DNA from: Leptospira broomii serovar Hurstbridge str. 5399
GTDB taxonomy: Bacteria; Spirochaetota; Leptospiria; Leptospirales; Leptospiraceae
DNA length: 64,000 bases
NCBI RefSeq assembly: GCF_000243715.2
Contig: NZ_AHMO02000008.1
Span: forward strand, 359,001 to 423,000
Direction: 5' to 3'
Below are positions 9,626-20,868 of the stretch, in pieces. A model generated the notes under the pieces. The model was not told the DNA's origin. It did not search any database and saw nothing but the letters and a program-made list of their open reading frames with translations. Made by a program: the position numbers and the translations under genes. How positions within the stretch are numbered: the first letter of the stretch is position 1; the number at the start of each line of letters is the position of its first letter.

Positions 9626-9626
<1 letters not shown>
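9243..9626 (-). CDS. atpC: F1Fo ATP synthase epsilon subunit
   Basis: Epsilon is part of the central stalk of F1 and restrains ATP hydrolysis. The 127-residue length is typical. The N-terminal beta-sandwich is recognisable ([37 protein letters not shown], read in parts) and is followed by the two-helix C-terminal domain. The ATG overlaps the atpD stop by one base (TAATG), which indicates translational coupling. It is the last gene of the atp operon. Confidence 0.95.
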
Positions 9627-11916
<2,290 letters not shown>

Positions 11917-11922
11917 GATCTT

Positions 11923-11927
11923 CTCCC
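11923..11927 (-). promoter_or_regulatory. Ribosome-binding site supporting the TTG start of atpG
   Basis: The minus strand reads GGGAG here, six bases before TTG 11916. It decides the start, because the conserved gamma-subunit N-terminus begins at that TTG. Confidence 0.65.
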
Positions 11928-11929
11928 GC

Positions 11930-13444
11930 TTACTTTAGGTTCCTGACGAAGTCGCCAGCAATTTTAGAAACGACTTCGCCGAGTTTGCTTTCATCCGCTA
12001 TTTTCTTTTCTGTGCGAATCGCTTTGAAAACTTCAGGATATTGCGCACGAATCGTATTTAACAGATGGACGCCGAATTCACGCGCCTTCGGTACCGGAAC
12101 TTTATCCATATGTCCGCGAGTTACCGCAAAAATTTCCACTACTTGCTCTTCCACGGGATACGGATTCGATACGGGTTGCTTTAAGACTTCTACGATTCTG
12201 TAACCGCGATCCAGCTGAGACTGAGTGATAGGATCCAATTCCGTTCCTAATTGGGCAAACGCTTCAAGTTCCCGGAACTGAGCCAATTCCAACTTCATCT
12301 TTCCGGCGACCTGCTTCATTGCCTTGATCTGTGCCGCAGAACCCACGCGAGATACCGAAATACCAACGTCGACAGCAGGTCTTACGCCGGAAGCAAACAA
12401 GTTTGATTGGAGGTAAATCTGTCCGTCTGTGATGGAAATCACGTTCGTAGGGATATAAGCGGAAACTTCACCTTCTTGCGTTTCGATGATCGGAAGTGCG
12501 GTCAAAGAACCTGCACCGTATTTTTCATCCAATTTCGCCGCGCGCTCTAATAAGCGAGAGTGAAGATAGAAAACGTCTCCAGGGTAAGCTTCGCGACCTG
12601 GAGGACGACGAAGCAATAGAGACATCTGACGATATGCAACTGCTTGCTTAGAAAGGTCGTCATACACCACCAGGGTCGCTTTTTTTTCGTTATACATAAA
12701 GTACTCGGCAAAAGAGCAACCTGAATAGGGGGCAATGTATTGCATAGGAGCAGGATCGGCAGCCGTAGCGGAAACTACGATAGTGTAGTCCATAGCGCCG
12801 ACAGCCTTGAGTTTTTCGACGGTAGTAGCTACTGTAGAGGCTTTCTGACCGATCGCCACATACACGCAGATCACTCCGGATCCTTTTTGATTGATAATCG
12901 TATCGAGTGCGATGGAAGTCTTACCTGTTCCACGATCGCCGATGATCAACTCACGTTGGCCTCGACCGATCGGGATCATAGCGTCGATACTTTTGATACC
13001 GGTTTGCATCGGCTCTTCCACAGGTTGTCTCATCGAGATACCTGGTGCGGGGCTTTCCACAGGTCTGGTTTGCTTGGTATTAATCGGGCCTTTTCCGTCG
13101 AGCGGCTCGCCTAACGGATTTACCACTCGGCCTAGAAGTTCCGGTCCGACCGGAACTTCTAAGATTTTATTAGTCCGTTTTACGGTATGTCCTTCTTGGA
13201 TATTCTTATATTCCCCGTAAATGATCACACCTACGGAATTATCTTCCAAGTTGAACGCCTGTCCGCGAACTCCGTTTTGAAATTCAACAAGCTCTCCGGC
13301 CATAACGTTTCTAAGTCCGAAAACTCTCGCGATACCGTCCCCTACTTCCAGAACGGTTCCGACTTCTTCTACACTTAGATCTTTTTTATAATTTAGAATT
13401 TCTTGTTTAAGAACCGACGCAATTTCGTCTGTTTTAATTTTCAT
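11930..13444 (-). CDS. atpA: F1Fo ATP synthase alpha subunit
   Basis: Alpha is the non-catalytic nucleotide-binding subunit that alternates with beta in F1. The protein (504 residues from the ATG at 13444) has the P-loop GDRGTGKTS and the segment [27 protein letters not shown] (read in parts), which is diagnostic for alpha. A TTG two codons upstream also keeps the frame open, but the ATG gives the normal MKIKTDEI start. It overlaps the atpH stop by 11 bases, so the two are probably translationally coupled. Confidence 0.98.
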   Translation of the reverse strand: MKIKTDEIASVLKQEILNYKKDLSVEEVGTVLEVGDGIARVFGLRNVMAGELVEFQNGVRGQAFNLEDNSVGVIIYGEYKNIQEGHTVKRTNKILEVPVGPELLGRVVNPLGEPLDGKGPINTKQTRPVESPAPGISMRQPVEEPMQTGIKSIDAMIPIGRGQRELIIGDRGTGKTSIALDTIINQKGSGVICVYVAIGQKASTVATTVEKLKAVGAMDYTIVVSATAADPAPMQYIAPYSGCSFAEYFMYNEKKATLVVYDDLSKQAVAYRQMSLLLRRPPGREAYPGDVFYLHSRLLERAAKLDEKYGAGSLTALPIIETQEGEVSAYIPTNVISITDGQIYLQSNLFASGVRPAVDVGISVSRVGSAAQIKAMKQVAGKMKLELAQFRELEAFAQLGTELDPITQSQLDRGYRIVEVLKQPVSNPYPVEEQVVEIFAVTRGHMDKVPVPKAREFGVHLLNTIRAQYPEVFKAIRTEKKIADESKLGEVVSKIAGDFVRNLK

Positions 13445-13994
13445 ACACAACTCCGACCGGTAGTTTAGTTTCCAGCAAGGCTTGTCTTACCTTCTTTAGC
13501 TGGTTCTTCATGGAAGAATCGATCGCCAGGTCATGGAAACGGACCACAAAACCACCGATTAGGCTCGGATCCTCCGTAGCTTCCAGAATGAAATCTGACT
13601 TGAATTTATCCTTTAGAACATCGCGCAATTTCGTCAGTTGCGCATCATCGAGAGCGGGATAGCTCCGAACTTTCGCGCGAACCCGTCCTTTTTTCCGATC
13701 CAATTCTTCTTTGAAAGCATCATGAATCTCGGATAAAAAGGAAAATCTTCCTCTATTTAATAACACTTGCAGAAAGTTTAAAGTGATTTCCGAAATCTTT
13801 CCTTTAAACGTTTTGGTTAGGACGCGTTCTTTCTCTTCCTTCGTCACGGACGGGATCTCAAAAAAGTCGCGAAACTGGTGTTCCGATTTTATGACTTGGA
13901 GTACCGAGTCCAATTCTTGCTCGGCTTCCTCCAGGGAAGTACTTGCCTCCGCAAATGCGGCAGCGTAGGTTTTGGGAATCGCGGAATAGCTCAT
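13434..13994 (-). CDS. atpH: F1Fo ATP synthase delta subunit
   Basis: Delta (OSCP) links F1 to the peripheral stalk. The protein has 186 residues with a helical N-terminal domain (YAAAFAEAS) and a C-terminal domain carrying [20 protein letters not shown], the family's best-conserved segment. It sits between atpF (five-base gap) and atpA (11-base overlap). Size and position fit well. Confidence 0.93.
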   Translation of the reverse strand: MSYSAIPKTYAAAFAEASTSLEEAEQELDSVLQVIKSEHQFRDFFEIPSVTKEEKERVLTKTFKGKISEITLNFLQVLLNRGRFSFLSEIHDAFKEELDRKKGRVRAKVRSYPALDDAQLTKLRDVLKDKFKSDFILEATEDPSLIGGFVVRFHDLAIDSSMKNQLKKVRQALLETKLPVGVVYEN

Positions 13995-13999
13995 ATCAA

Positions 14000-14524
14000 T
14001 TAAGCACTCAGTTTCTTAATCTTGCCTAGCTCGTTTTCGATAAATGATTTATAATCGTCCGCTTTCAGCTGCTTTTCTAATACTAAGCCCGCGACTTGGA
14101 CGGTCATACCTACGATCTGCTCCTGGAGTTCCGCCAGGGCTTTGGACTTTGCTAGCTCTATATCTTTTACCGCGCTATCCTTTAATTGCTTCACGTCTTT
14201 AGCTGCATCTTCTAACATCTTATTCCGAAGGTTCGTCGCATCGGATTTTGCTTCCGAAACGATTCCGTTTGCCTGATCGCGGGCTACTGCGATTTTTGCT
14301 TCGTAATCCTTGAGCAGCGCTTCTGCCTCCGAACGGATGTCCGCAGCTTTCCGAATATCGTTTTGAATGGTCTCAGCCCGTTCATCGAGCGCTTTGAGAA
14401 TAACATCCCAGGCGAATTTCTTTAGGACGAGTACGACGATCCCGAAAGTAATCAGGGTCCAAACAACTAGACCCGGATTTACGTCAAGAAGACCGTTTAG
14501 CCCCTTAGCTGCTAAGAGAAACAA
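14000..14524 (-). CDS. atpF: F1Fo ATP synthase b subunit
   Basis: Subunit b forms the peripheral stalk, with one N-terminal membrane helix (around residues 15-35, GLVVWTLITFGIVVLVLKKF) followed by a long charged coiled coil to residue 174. Only one b gene is seen, so a b homodimer is expected. The start appears to be TTG 14524, three bases past the atpE stop, with an AAGG about ten bases upstream. No in-frame ATG precedes the membrane helix. Confidence 0.93.
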   Translation of the reverse strand: MFLLAAKGLNGLLDVNPGLVVWTLITFGIVVLVLKKFAWDVILKALDERAETIQNDIRKAADIRSEAEALLKDYEAKIAVARDQANGIVSEAKSDATNLRNKMLEDAAKDVKQLKDSAVKDIELAKSKALAELQEQIVGMTVQVAGLVLEKQLKADDYKSFIENELGKIKKLSA

Positions 14525-14526
14525 GA

Positions 14527-14820
14527 TTATTTACCTTCGGCTGGTGCGGAAACTGCAGTTTTAGCTTTTTCAACGCTAGACTTAACGGCGTCGTTTAAGG
14601 TTCCTGCTGCGAGGAATGCGATAACGAGAGCGAAAAGCGCCGCGCCTTCGATAAGAGCCGCAGAAATGATCATCGCGGTCTGAATCTTACCACCGGCTTC
14701 CGGCTGACGGCTAATGCCTTCTGCAGCAGATCCACCGATTCTTCCGATTCCTAAACCTGCACCGAGGATGGCGATTCCAGCTGCGATTCCTACTCCGATA
14801 TATCCTAGTCCGAATTCCAT
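14527..14820 (-). CDS. atpE: F1Fo ATP synthase c subunit
   Basis: Subunit c forms the ion-driven membrane rotor ring. The 97-residue protein has two membrane helices joined by the polar loop RQPEAGG (38-44). The ion-binding carboxylate is Glu58 in ALIEGAALFALV. The residues after Glu58 are Gly-Ala rather than the Ser/Thr of sodium-type rings, so proton coupling is likely. The C-terminal tail of about 15 residues past the second helix is longer than in many bacteria. Confidence 0.95.
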   Translation of the reverse strand: MEFGLGYIGVGIAAGIAILGAGLGIGRIGGSAAEGISRQPEAGGKIQTAMIISAALIEGAALFALVIAFLAAGTLNDAVKSSVEKAKTAVSAPAEGK

Positions 14821-14860
14821 ATTGCTACTATCTCCTGTTTGAACTTACAATGATTAAAAA

Positions 14861-15925
14861 TTAATGCCTATGCATACTTAAGCCCACGAAGAGCGAAGTT
14901 AAAAGGGCGAAGACATACGCTTGCAGGAACGCCACAAAAAGTTCCAAAACGTAAATTACTCCAGCTCCTGCCATTGATACGGGAATAATTCCCCAGGCCT
15001 TGAATTGGAAAATAAAGCCCATCAATGCCAAAATAATAACGTGACCGGCAGTCATGTTAGCTAAAAGACGCACGGTTAACGCGAAAGTTTTTGCGGCGGG
15101 AGAAACGATAAACTCCAAAGGCCACATTAAGAAATATAAAGGCCAAGGAACCCCGTTCGGAACGGAATGAATCACGAACTTAGGTCCTTGGTATATAAAC
15201 CCGGCAGCATAAATCATCGCCATGGTCATGAGCGCCAATGTCATTGTTACCGACACGTCACCCGTAACGGTAATCCCGTTCCAAACTTTCGCGAACCAGA
15301 TCGGTTCGTGATGAGCGTTAGCCGAGTTAGAGGAAACCGCCTCGTCAGCTTCTTCGCCCACATGAACGTAACTATGTACAAATTCGGAACCTAACTCTAC
15401 GATTTCTCCGACAGGCGGAATCAGACCTAAGAGGTTACAGAAAAGTATAAAAAAGAACAGAGAAAATATGTAATGATAATATCCGTGACCGTGGCCGTCC
15501 ATATTGGAATCCACCACATCCTTTTTCAGGAAGTCGACGGAAGTTTCCACTACGTTTGCAAACCGGCCTTGGATTTTCAGAGGATTTTTGGAAATGATTT
15601 TAGCAGCAGGAATAAAAATTGCGAATAATAAGAGTGAAACGATCCACATCATTGTCACCCTGCGAGTGATGTGGAGATCGAAACCTCCAACGAAATGGAA
15701 CCTTTTATTGTGATGATGGTCCAAGAAAATAGTATCGTTAGAAGGATCGAAACCTTCCTGATCCTCATAGATCTTATGGCCGCCGATGTTCAAAGGAAAC
15801 TCGGCGTGATCCATCAAGTGATGAACCAAGACTTCGTTTAAATCAAATCCCTCTCCGGCAGATTCGGACGCGAACGCAGGTAGGGCGGAAAGAAGTAGGA
15901 TTGCAGCAAAGAGTCGTTTCAACAT
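14861..15925 (-). CDS. atpB: F1Fo ATP synthase a subunit
   Basis: Subunit a provides the proton channels against the c ring. The 354-residue protein is longer than the common ~270 residues. It begins with a signal-peptide-like stretch (LLLSALPAFASES) and a ~75-residue hydrophilic region before the first core helix. The conserved FALTVRLLANMTAGH segment carries the essential arginine. It is followed by atpE after 40 bases and lies downstream of a 118-base gap. Confidence 0.95.
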   Translation of the reverse strand: MLKRLFAAILLLSALPAFASESAGEGFDLNEVLVHHLMDHAEFPLNIGGHKIYEDQEGFDPSNDTIFLDHHHNKRFHFVGGFDLHITRRVTMMWIVSLLLFAIFIPAAKIISKNPLKIQGRFANVVETSVDFLKKDVVDSNMDGHGHGYYHYIFSLFFFILFCNLLGLIPPVGEIVELGSEFVHSYVHVGEEADEAVSSNSANAHHEPIWFAKVWNGITVTGDVSVTMTLALMTMAMIYAAGFIYQGPKFVIHSVPNGVPWPLYFLMWPLEFIVSPAAKTFALTVRLLANMTAGHVIILALMGFIFQFKAWGIIPVSMAGAGVIYVLELFVAFLQAYVFALLTSLFVGLSMHRH

Positions 15926-15943
15926 ACGTTTAAAAAGATGCGC

Positions 15944-15963
15944 GGTTTCCTTTTGTGGGAAAC
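15944..15963. promoter_or_regulatory. Hairpin in the leader between the AtpI-like gene and atpB
   Basis: GTTTCC (15945-15950) and GGAAAC (15958-15963) can pair around a seven-base loop, inside the only gap of more than 100 bases in the atp operon. It may be an RNA stability or translation signal that sets the higher expression needed for the Fo/F1 genes. The evidence is structural only. Confidence 0.22.
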
Positions 15964-16043
15964 AGGTTTCCGGGAAGAAAGCCCCGGGGTTCTAACGTTC
16001 AGCTCGGATCGGTCGAAAACGCTTCTAAACGGCGCTCGTCCCT

Positions 16044-16391
16044 TCACCTTGCGAATACCAATATTAATATGTTCGCGAAATGAGCAATAAAAAAACCGAT
16101 TACAAATCCTTCACGTTCCCCCATCCATAAAAACGTAAACAAACAAGCCGTATGAATGAAAAAAAATAGAACGTTCGTTCCTAATTGCGCGTTCACACCA
16201 TCCGTCGGATTCTTCAAAAGGATATAAAATCGTATTGAATATGAGAAAAAAGAAAGGAGAAGAGATGAGACAACGCCTTTCCAGAAACTAAAATTTAAGT
16301 CGGGTCCGAACTGAAATAGGGTGAGGAATGCAAGGCTTATTAGCAACGCTCCGAAAAGGTATTTTTTTGGATTTAATAGACCTTCTTGCAT
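16044..16391 (-). CDS. AtpI-like four-helix membrane protein
   Basis: The 115-residue protein has four predicted membrane helices (about residues 12-28, 35-55, 70-88 and 93-113) and little else. Its position directly before atpB, eight to twelve bases after atpZ, is that of AtpI (ATP synthase protein I), which helps assemble the c ring. Sequence similarity to AtpI is weak by eye, so the name rests mainly on context and topology. Confidence 0.6.
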   Translation of the reverse strand: MQEGLLNPKKYLFGALLISLAFLTLFQFGPDLNFSFWKGVVSSLLLSFFSYSIRFYILLKNPTDGVNAQLGTNVLFFFIHTACLFTFLWMGEREGFVIGFFIAHFANILILVFAR

Positions 16392-16402
16392 CGAAGGTAG
16401 AG

Positions 16403-16633
16403 CTACTTTTCTCCTCTCTCATGCTTTGCGACACGATAGAGAATGTAATAAATCCCGTAAGTAAAACCGATCACGGAGCCGCCTAAAATTCCGAAGGGAG
16501 AAAACCCGAATTTGGAATCCAGGTAGTTCCCTATAAAGATTGATCCGACAACGATAAAGCAGAATTCCATTCCAAGCCCGGCTAACTCCCAGGGGGAGGC
16601 TTCTTTCGGCTTCTTAGATTCGGGCTCGGGCAT
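16403..16633 (-). CDS. atpZ: AtpZ/AtpI family protein
   Basis: The 76-residue protein has two membrane helices. After a charged N-terminus come ELAGLGMEFCFIVVGSIFIG and a second helix after the YLDSKFGFSPFGILGG turn. This matches the AtpZ/AtpI family of small ATP synthase accessory proteins, linked to magnesium or calcium handling and Fo assembly. It lies between lepB (10 bases) and the AtpI-like gene (11 bases), so it should be in the same transcript. Confidence 0.8.
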   Translation of the reverse strand: MPEPESKKPKEASPWELAGLGMEFCFIVVGSIFIGNYLDSKFGFSPFGILGGSVIGFTYGIYYILYRVAKHERGEK

Positions 16634-16642
16634 AACGTTTGC

Positions 16643-17623
16643 CTACTGCAAGATAGTCCCGATTCTGGACCATCGAACTTCCATTCTAGGAATTCTATAT
16701 AAAATCGTTCGGAGAATCCAATTTGCGGAAGGATCTCCGCAGCTACTCTTTAGTTCTGCGCCTTCGTACTGTTCCGCATACTGGACACCTTTCTCGGCTA
16801 ATTCTTGACCGCTCTTGTACTGACAGACGGAATCTTTCCAATTTACGGAAAAGTAAATCATGGCAGCTTTTCCGAGCACATCTTCCCTAGGAACAAATCC
16901 CCAATATCTTGAATCGGAAGAATCGGGGCGATTGTCTCCTTCCATCATATAATGGTCCGCCGGAATTTCACAACCGCTAGGTTTATAGCAATCGGACCCG
17001 TGATAGTAAAGGGAATCGCTCCCTTCTAAAACGTAATGCTCAAAACCGGGTTTTTCTTCTTTGTATAAGAAGCCGCTCAAGGCCCGCGTATTATCCAGGT
17101 CATACAAAAGGGTGCCGGGTTGGATCTCCCTATATTTATACTTCGTAAATTCGGAACTCCCTTTTTCCTTGTACTCTAACGCCGAGTATGTGGAATAGTG
17201 ATTGTCTCTACGAATATTCGTCAAAGTGATTCGAATCGTGTCCCCGGGTAAACCGATGACCCGTTTTACATAACGCTTAGGAAAAAAACCGTCCCGAGTA
17301 TCTCCCGGTTCCGTCATTGCCCTTTGCGGAGGAATAAATGTTACGATATCCCCTCTTTTAGGATTATCGTATCGAAACAGTTCCTTTTCCGTAAATGGCA
17401 TTCTAAAGGAATACCTCATCTTATTAACGAAAAGAAAGTCCCCGATTTTTAAAGTCGGGATCATGGATCCGGAAGGGATATTATTGGCATCTAATACCGA
17501 GGATTTAAATGCCAAAACCAGAACAACGATTACGATGAATGAAAAAGTGGAAGAAATCGATTCGTCTTCTACAAATCCCGAAATTAGGCTTTTTTTAGAT
17601 GGAATGCCCTGGGGCTCGCTCAT
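16643..17623 (-). CDS. lepB: Signal peptidase I
   Basis: LepB cuts signal peptides from exported proteins at the outer face of the inner membrane. The 326-residue protein has one N-terminal membrane helix (around 28-42) and the catalytic serine in NIPSGSMIPTL (Ser53). The general-base lysine lies in KRVIGLPGD (Lys120) and the C-terminal box is EGDNRPDSSDSRYWG. An insertion between the lysine box and the C-terminal box makes it longer than minimal forms. It starts at ATG 17623 and heads the atp gene cluster, ten bases from atpZ. Confidence 0.95.
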   Translation of the reverse strand: MSEPQGIPSKKSLISGFVEDESISSTFSFIVIVVLVLAFKSSVLDANNIPSGSMIPTLKIGDFLFVNKMRYSFRMPFTEKELFRYDNPKRGDIVTFIPPQRAMTEPGDTRDGFFPKRYVKRVIGLPGDTIRITLTNIRRDNHYSTYSALEYKEKGSSEFTKYKYREIQPGTLLYDLDNTRALSGFLYKEEKPGFEHYVLEGSDSLYYHGSDCYKPSGCEIPADHYMMEGDNRPDSSDSRYWGFVPREDVLGKAAMIYFSVNWKDSVCQYKSGQELAEKGVQYAEQYEGAELKSSCGDPSANWILRTILYRIPRMEVRWSRIGTILQ

Positions 17624-17709
17624 AGGTCTATTGAAAGGAGATTAGGATTTCCCGTCAATCACGCACCAAAAATCCTTACGCTTTTCATAGAAAGGACGAT
17701 ACTAGAAAG

Positions 17710-18513
17710 GTGAAAGAGCAGATTGACCGTAAAATCATCGAACTTCGCCGCTACCTTGTTTCTTTGACGACGACCTATCCTATCGTCGGCTTAAAGGGTG
17801 GAACGGAAACCGAGGATATGGACGCAGAGGAAATCAGGGTTCTCCACCTGGTTGCCAAAGACGTGGTGCCGGTTACGGTCAAAATCGGGGGACCGGAAGC
17901 GCGGACGGATATCCGAATGCTCGTAAAAGAGGAAATCGAAGGCATTTCGGCTCCGATGATCGAATCGGCCTATGCGCTCAAGAACTTCATCGCCACTCTC
18001 AGAAGCATGCTCCCCCCTGTTACTTTTCGAAAAGTATTCAAAGCCATGAATCTGGAAACGATTACCGGATATAAGAATCTGCTCGAAATCGTGGATTCAA
18101 AATCCTTCGAAGAGCTGGATCAAGTGACTGCAGCTCGATCCGACTTATCCGCTTCGATGGGCCTGATTCCCGACGATGAGGAAGTCATGAAAGTCACCAA
18201 AACGATCGTGACTATTTCCAAGGATCGTGGGAAAAAAACCTCCGTCGGCGGAACGATTACGAAGCAGAACTTCCGGAAAATAGCCGAAGAAATCGGGCCC
18301 GATAAAATAAACTCGAGACACGTTTGCGTGGATGCCAAACGGTCAGTAGAGAAAGGGGCTGAAGAAGTAGCGGAGGCTATGCTTCAGTTCGAAATCGAAC
18401 TCTATGATCTTCTTTCGATTTTAAAACCGGAAAAAGCGTTCGCTTATAAGAATCGCATGGAAACAAACCGTGAAAGAATTGGATCTCGCAAGGTTCTTTA
18501 TTCTATCCGGTAA
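17710..18513 (+). CDS. HpcH/HpaI aldolase (citrate lyase-like) family protein
   Basis: The 267-residue protein has the TIM-barrel pattern of the HpcH/HpaI/CitE family. GISAPMIESAYALKNFI carries the metal-binding glutamate, and VTAARSDLSASMG carries the aspartate. Such enzymes split or form C-C bonds in 2-keto acids or acyl-CoAs with a divalent metal. The substrate here is unknown. The start is GTG 17710, with AAAGG a short distance upstream. A TetR regulator follows after three bases, suggesting an autoregulated pair. The protein is a divergent family member, so an altered function is possible. Confidence 0.65.
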   Translation: MKEQIDRKIIELRRYLVSLTTTYPIVGLKGGTETEDMDAEEIRVLHLVAKDVVPVTVKIGGPEARTDIRMLVKEEIEGISAPMIESAYALKNFIATLRSMLPPVTFRKVFKAMNLETITGYKNLLEIVDSKSFEELDQVTAARSDLSASMGLIPDDEEVMKVTKTIVTISKDRGKKTSVGGTITKQNFRKIAEEIGPDKINSRHVCVDAKRSVEKGAEEVAEAMLQFEIELYDLLSILKPEKAFAYKNRMETNRERIGSRKVLYSIR

Positions 18514-18516
18514 AAA

Positions 18517-19068
18517 ATGGCGAAGGATACACGAGACCTAATCCTAAAAACATCTCTTCGGCTTTTTTCGGAGCAGGGATATCACGGCACAACGATGCGG
18601 CAAATCGCGCAAAGGGCCGGGTTATCGTTAGGTTTAGCGTACCGCTACTTCGAGTCCAAAGAATCCATTTTAGTGGGCATCATTCAATCGCATGATAAAA
18701 TTCTAAAAAAGTATCTTCCCGAGAATCTTACCTCTCCCGACGATCGAAAAGAATTGATAGAATTCCTTGCCGGACAGATTATAAAGCTAGTAAAGGAAAA
18801 CGAAGAATATTTAAGACTCTATTGGAATCTTATGCTTCAACCCAAAATACATAGACTGAAGCGTCGGAATATTCACCTCGTAAATTTGATCTTTTACGAA
18901 AATTCAAAGAAGGTAATTCTCGCATTAAAACCGAACTATACCGAATTCGAAGTGAAAAATCTGTCCTCTTCCACCATCGGTTATATGATAAATTACCTCA
19001 CGAATAGGAAAGAATTCAGTTTGGAAGATTTTCGAGCTTATATCGTATATGCGCTCGAAAATACGTAA
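18517..19068 (+). CDS. TetR family transcriptional regulator
   Basis: The 183-residue protein has a clear N-terminal TetR helix-turn-helix (MRQIAQRAGLSLGLAYRYF, about residues 26-44, ending ESKESIL). A helical ligand-binding domain follows. These proteins usually repress neighbouring genes until a small molecule binds. It follows the aldolase homologue by three bases and precedes corA by about 55 bases; either could be a target. The ligand is unknown. Confidence 0.9.
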   Translation: MAKDTRDLILKTSLRLFSEQGYHGTTMRQIAQRAGLSLGLAYRYFESKESILVGIIQSHDKILKKYLPENLTSPDDRKELIEFLAGQIIKLVKENEEYLRLYWNLMLQPKIHRLKRRNIHLVNLIFYENSKKVILALKPNYTEFEVKNLSSSTIGYMINYLTNRKEFSLEDFRAYIVYALENT

Positions 19069-19123
19069 AATCAAACTTTGAGAAAACTCGGATTTCTCGT
19101 CGGATTATATAAAGAGTTTTTCT

Positions 19124-20137
19124 ATGATGAGAATCCTAATCTTCCCGAAAATGAACCGAAATGGAAAATTCCCTTCCGGCTCCAAAGCTTCTCCGTTAGA
19201 AATCCAGAAAGACCAACGACGCAAATTCGATTTACATAAGGAAAGTAAGAAAGCCAAGATTTGGATCGACTTTGAAAATCCGAACGAAGAAGATCTTTAT
19301 TTTCTCTCCCAAAATTGCGGGTTTCACCCTTTAGCGATCGAAGACTGCGTTAATCGAAATCAAAGGCCGAAATTCGAGGATTACGAAGATCATGCGTTTA
19401 TCGTACTACACAACTTTTCATCCCCGCCAGGAAGCAAGCAGCTTTTAGCGAGAGAGACCCACGCGTTTTTCAACCATAACTTCATAGTCACCGTACATGA
19501 ACATCATGAAAATATAATCGATACCTTATGGAACCGATGTTGTTCGGAGGCAAGCTTAGTTGCCAAAGGAACCGATCATCTTTTATACGTTCTTTTCGAT
19601 TTTTTGGTGGATTCGAATTTTCCGATTCTGGACGAGGTATCGGATGGGATCACCGATCTGGAGAACCAAATCCTTACCAAAGAAGTTCAGCCCGACTTCG
19701 TTACAGATATGCTCTTTTTAAAAAGAAATCTAGTTCGAATGAGAAGGGTTCTTTCCCCTCAAAGAGAAGTGCTGAATCTGATCATGCGGCATGAGAACAA
19801 ATTCCTGACACAAAGAATTAGATTCTATTTTAGGGACGTTTACGATCATTTAAGCCGACTGGTGGAAACCATCGACATGGACAGGGACCTTATCGGGAAC
19901 TCGATGGACGCGTATTTCTCGCTATTGTCTCAGAAGACGAACGAGATAATCAAGAAACTGACTTTGGTATCTATGGTCTTTCTTCCCTTAACTTTCTTAA
20001 CCGGCTTTTTCGGGATGAATTTCACCGACCTGCCATTTTCCAGCGATATTATGTTTTGGATCACTATCGCGACGATCGGAAGCATCCCTGCCTGGATGAT
20101 GCTATATTTTCGTAGAAAAAAATGGTTTAATGAGTGA
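19124..20137 (+). CDS. corA: CorA-type magnesium/divalent cation transporter
   Basis: The 337-residue protein has a large cytoplasmic N-terminal domain (WIDFENPNEEDLYFL, AIEDCVNRNQRPKFEDY) and a long helix. Two C-terminal membrane helices follow. The signature GMN lies between them in FFGMNFTDLPF, the selectivity filter of CorA channels for Mg2+ (or Co2+/Ni2+ in some members). The start could be ATG 19124, the next ATG at 19127 or the one at 19151. A short basic tail (RRKKW) ends the protein, as usual. Confidence 0.93.
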   Translation: MMRILIFPKMNRNGKFPSGSKASPLEIQKDQRRKFDLHKESKKAKIWIDFENPNEEDLYFLSQNCGFHPLAIEDCVNRNQRPKFEDYEDHAFIVLHNFSSPPGSKQLLARETHAFFNHNFIVTVHEHHENIIDTLWNRCCSEASLVAKGTDHLLYVLFDFLVDSNFPILDEVSDGITDLENQILTKEVQPDFVTDMLFLKRNLVRMRRVLSPQREVLNLIMRHENKFLTQRIRFYFRDVYDHLSRLVETIDMDRDLIGNSMDAYFSLLSQKTNEIIKKLTLVSMVFLPLTFLTGFFGMNFTDLPFSSDIMFWITIATIGSIPAWMMLYFRRKKWFNE

Positions 20138-20731
20138 ATCGTTCCGTACTCTTTCGAGCGAGGAGTCGGTCCGTCAAAAACTCTCATTCGATTCGGTAGC
20201 GGATATTTTTGAATTCCTGCGGAGTCTTAATTCACATATCGTTTGAATAAACGAATTTTTCGGAAAAATAAGAGTCCTCGATAGAACCCCCATTTCTCGC
20301 TAAAATCGATCGCCCATTTAATGCGTTTTTAAGAATCGCTTGTTTGTCAGTCTTTTGTCGATATGAATAGGTCTGCTCCTTTAACTTGGGATACTTGTTC
20401 ACAATATCGCATTTACTCCCAAGCTTTGTGATTCCTTTGCAATTTCGGATCGGTCGAGCAACTAAAATCGGGCCACTGTTAGCAAATCCGAAAGAATCTT
20501 AGATGCGAAGACGTATTCTTTAAAATTTCGACATTTAAGAAATAGCCGCAAATATTATGTAAATAGAATATATCTTTTGTTTAATTTAGCGCTCTATTAA
20601 TTCCGAGGCGGATCTGTCAAAAATTCCGATTTGAAACCGGCCGCTTTCCACTTTGAAGCACGATGAGCAATTCGCATCGACGTGCGCAATACATCCCGTC
20701 GTTATTTCAAGATTTTTTTTATTTACAAATT

Positions 20732-20747
20732 TGTTGGAGCTCCAACA
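20732..20747. repeat. Perfect 16-base palindrome, terminator-like
   Basis: TGTTGGAGCTCCAACA is its own reverse complement and is followed by GGC and six T residues. A six-pair stem with an AGCT loop plus T-run resembles an intrinsic terminator on the plus strand. The core GGAGCTCCAAC also begins the dispersed repeat copy at 41302, so it may be a relic of that element. Confidence 0.5.
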
Positions 20748-20826
20748 GGCTTTTTTCCGATTTAAGATTGACGATTTCTGTTTTTTATGCTACATAATCG
20801 ACTCTTAAAAAAAGCCACCCCCGCCC

Positions 20827-20847
20827 CCCACCCAAAGTTAGGGTGGG
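20827..20847. promoter_or_regulatory. CCCACCC/GGGTGGG hairpin upstream of the PolB cassette
   Basis: CCCACCC (20827-20833) and GGGTGGG (20841-20847) pair perfectly around AAAGTTA and are followed by ATTTTCCCC. An alternative stem, TGGG (20844-20847) with CCCA (20854-20857), would compete with it. It resembles the CCACCC/GGGTGG hairpin of the dispersed repeat at 41401-41418. Confidence 0.4.
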
Positions 20848-20868
20848 ATTTTCCCCAAAATCTTTTAC

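Noticed and set aside
20260..20730. Search for a small gene, tRNA or LexA box (TTTG-N5-CAAA) in the long gap before the polymerase cassette
   Set aside because: None was found. Frames are short and broken, and no cloverleaf or matching box was seen by eye.
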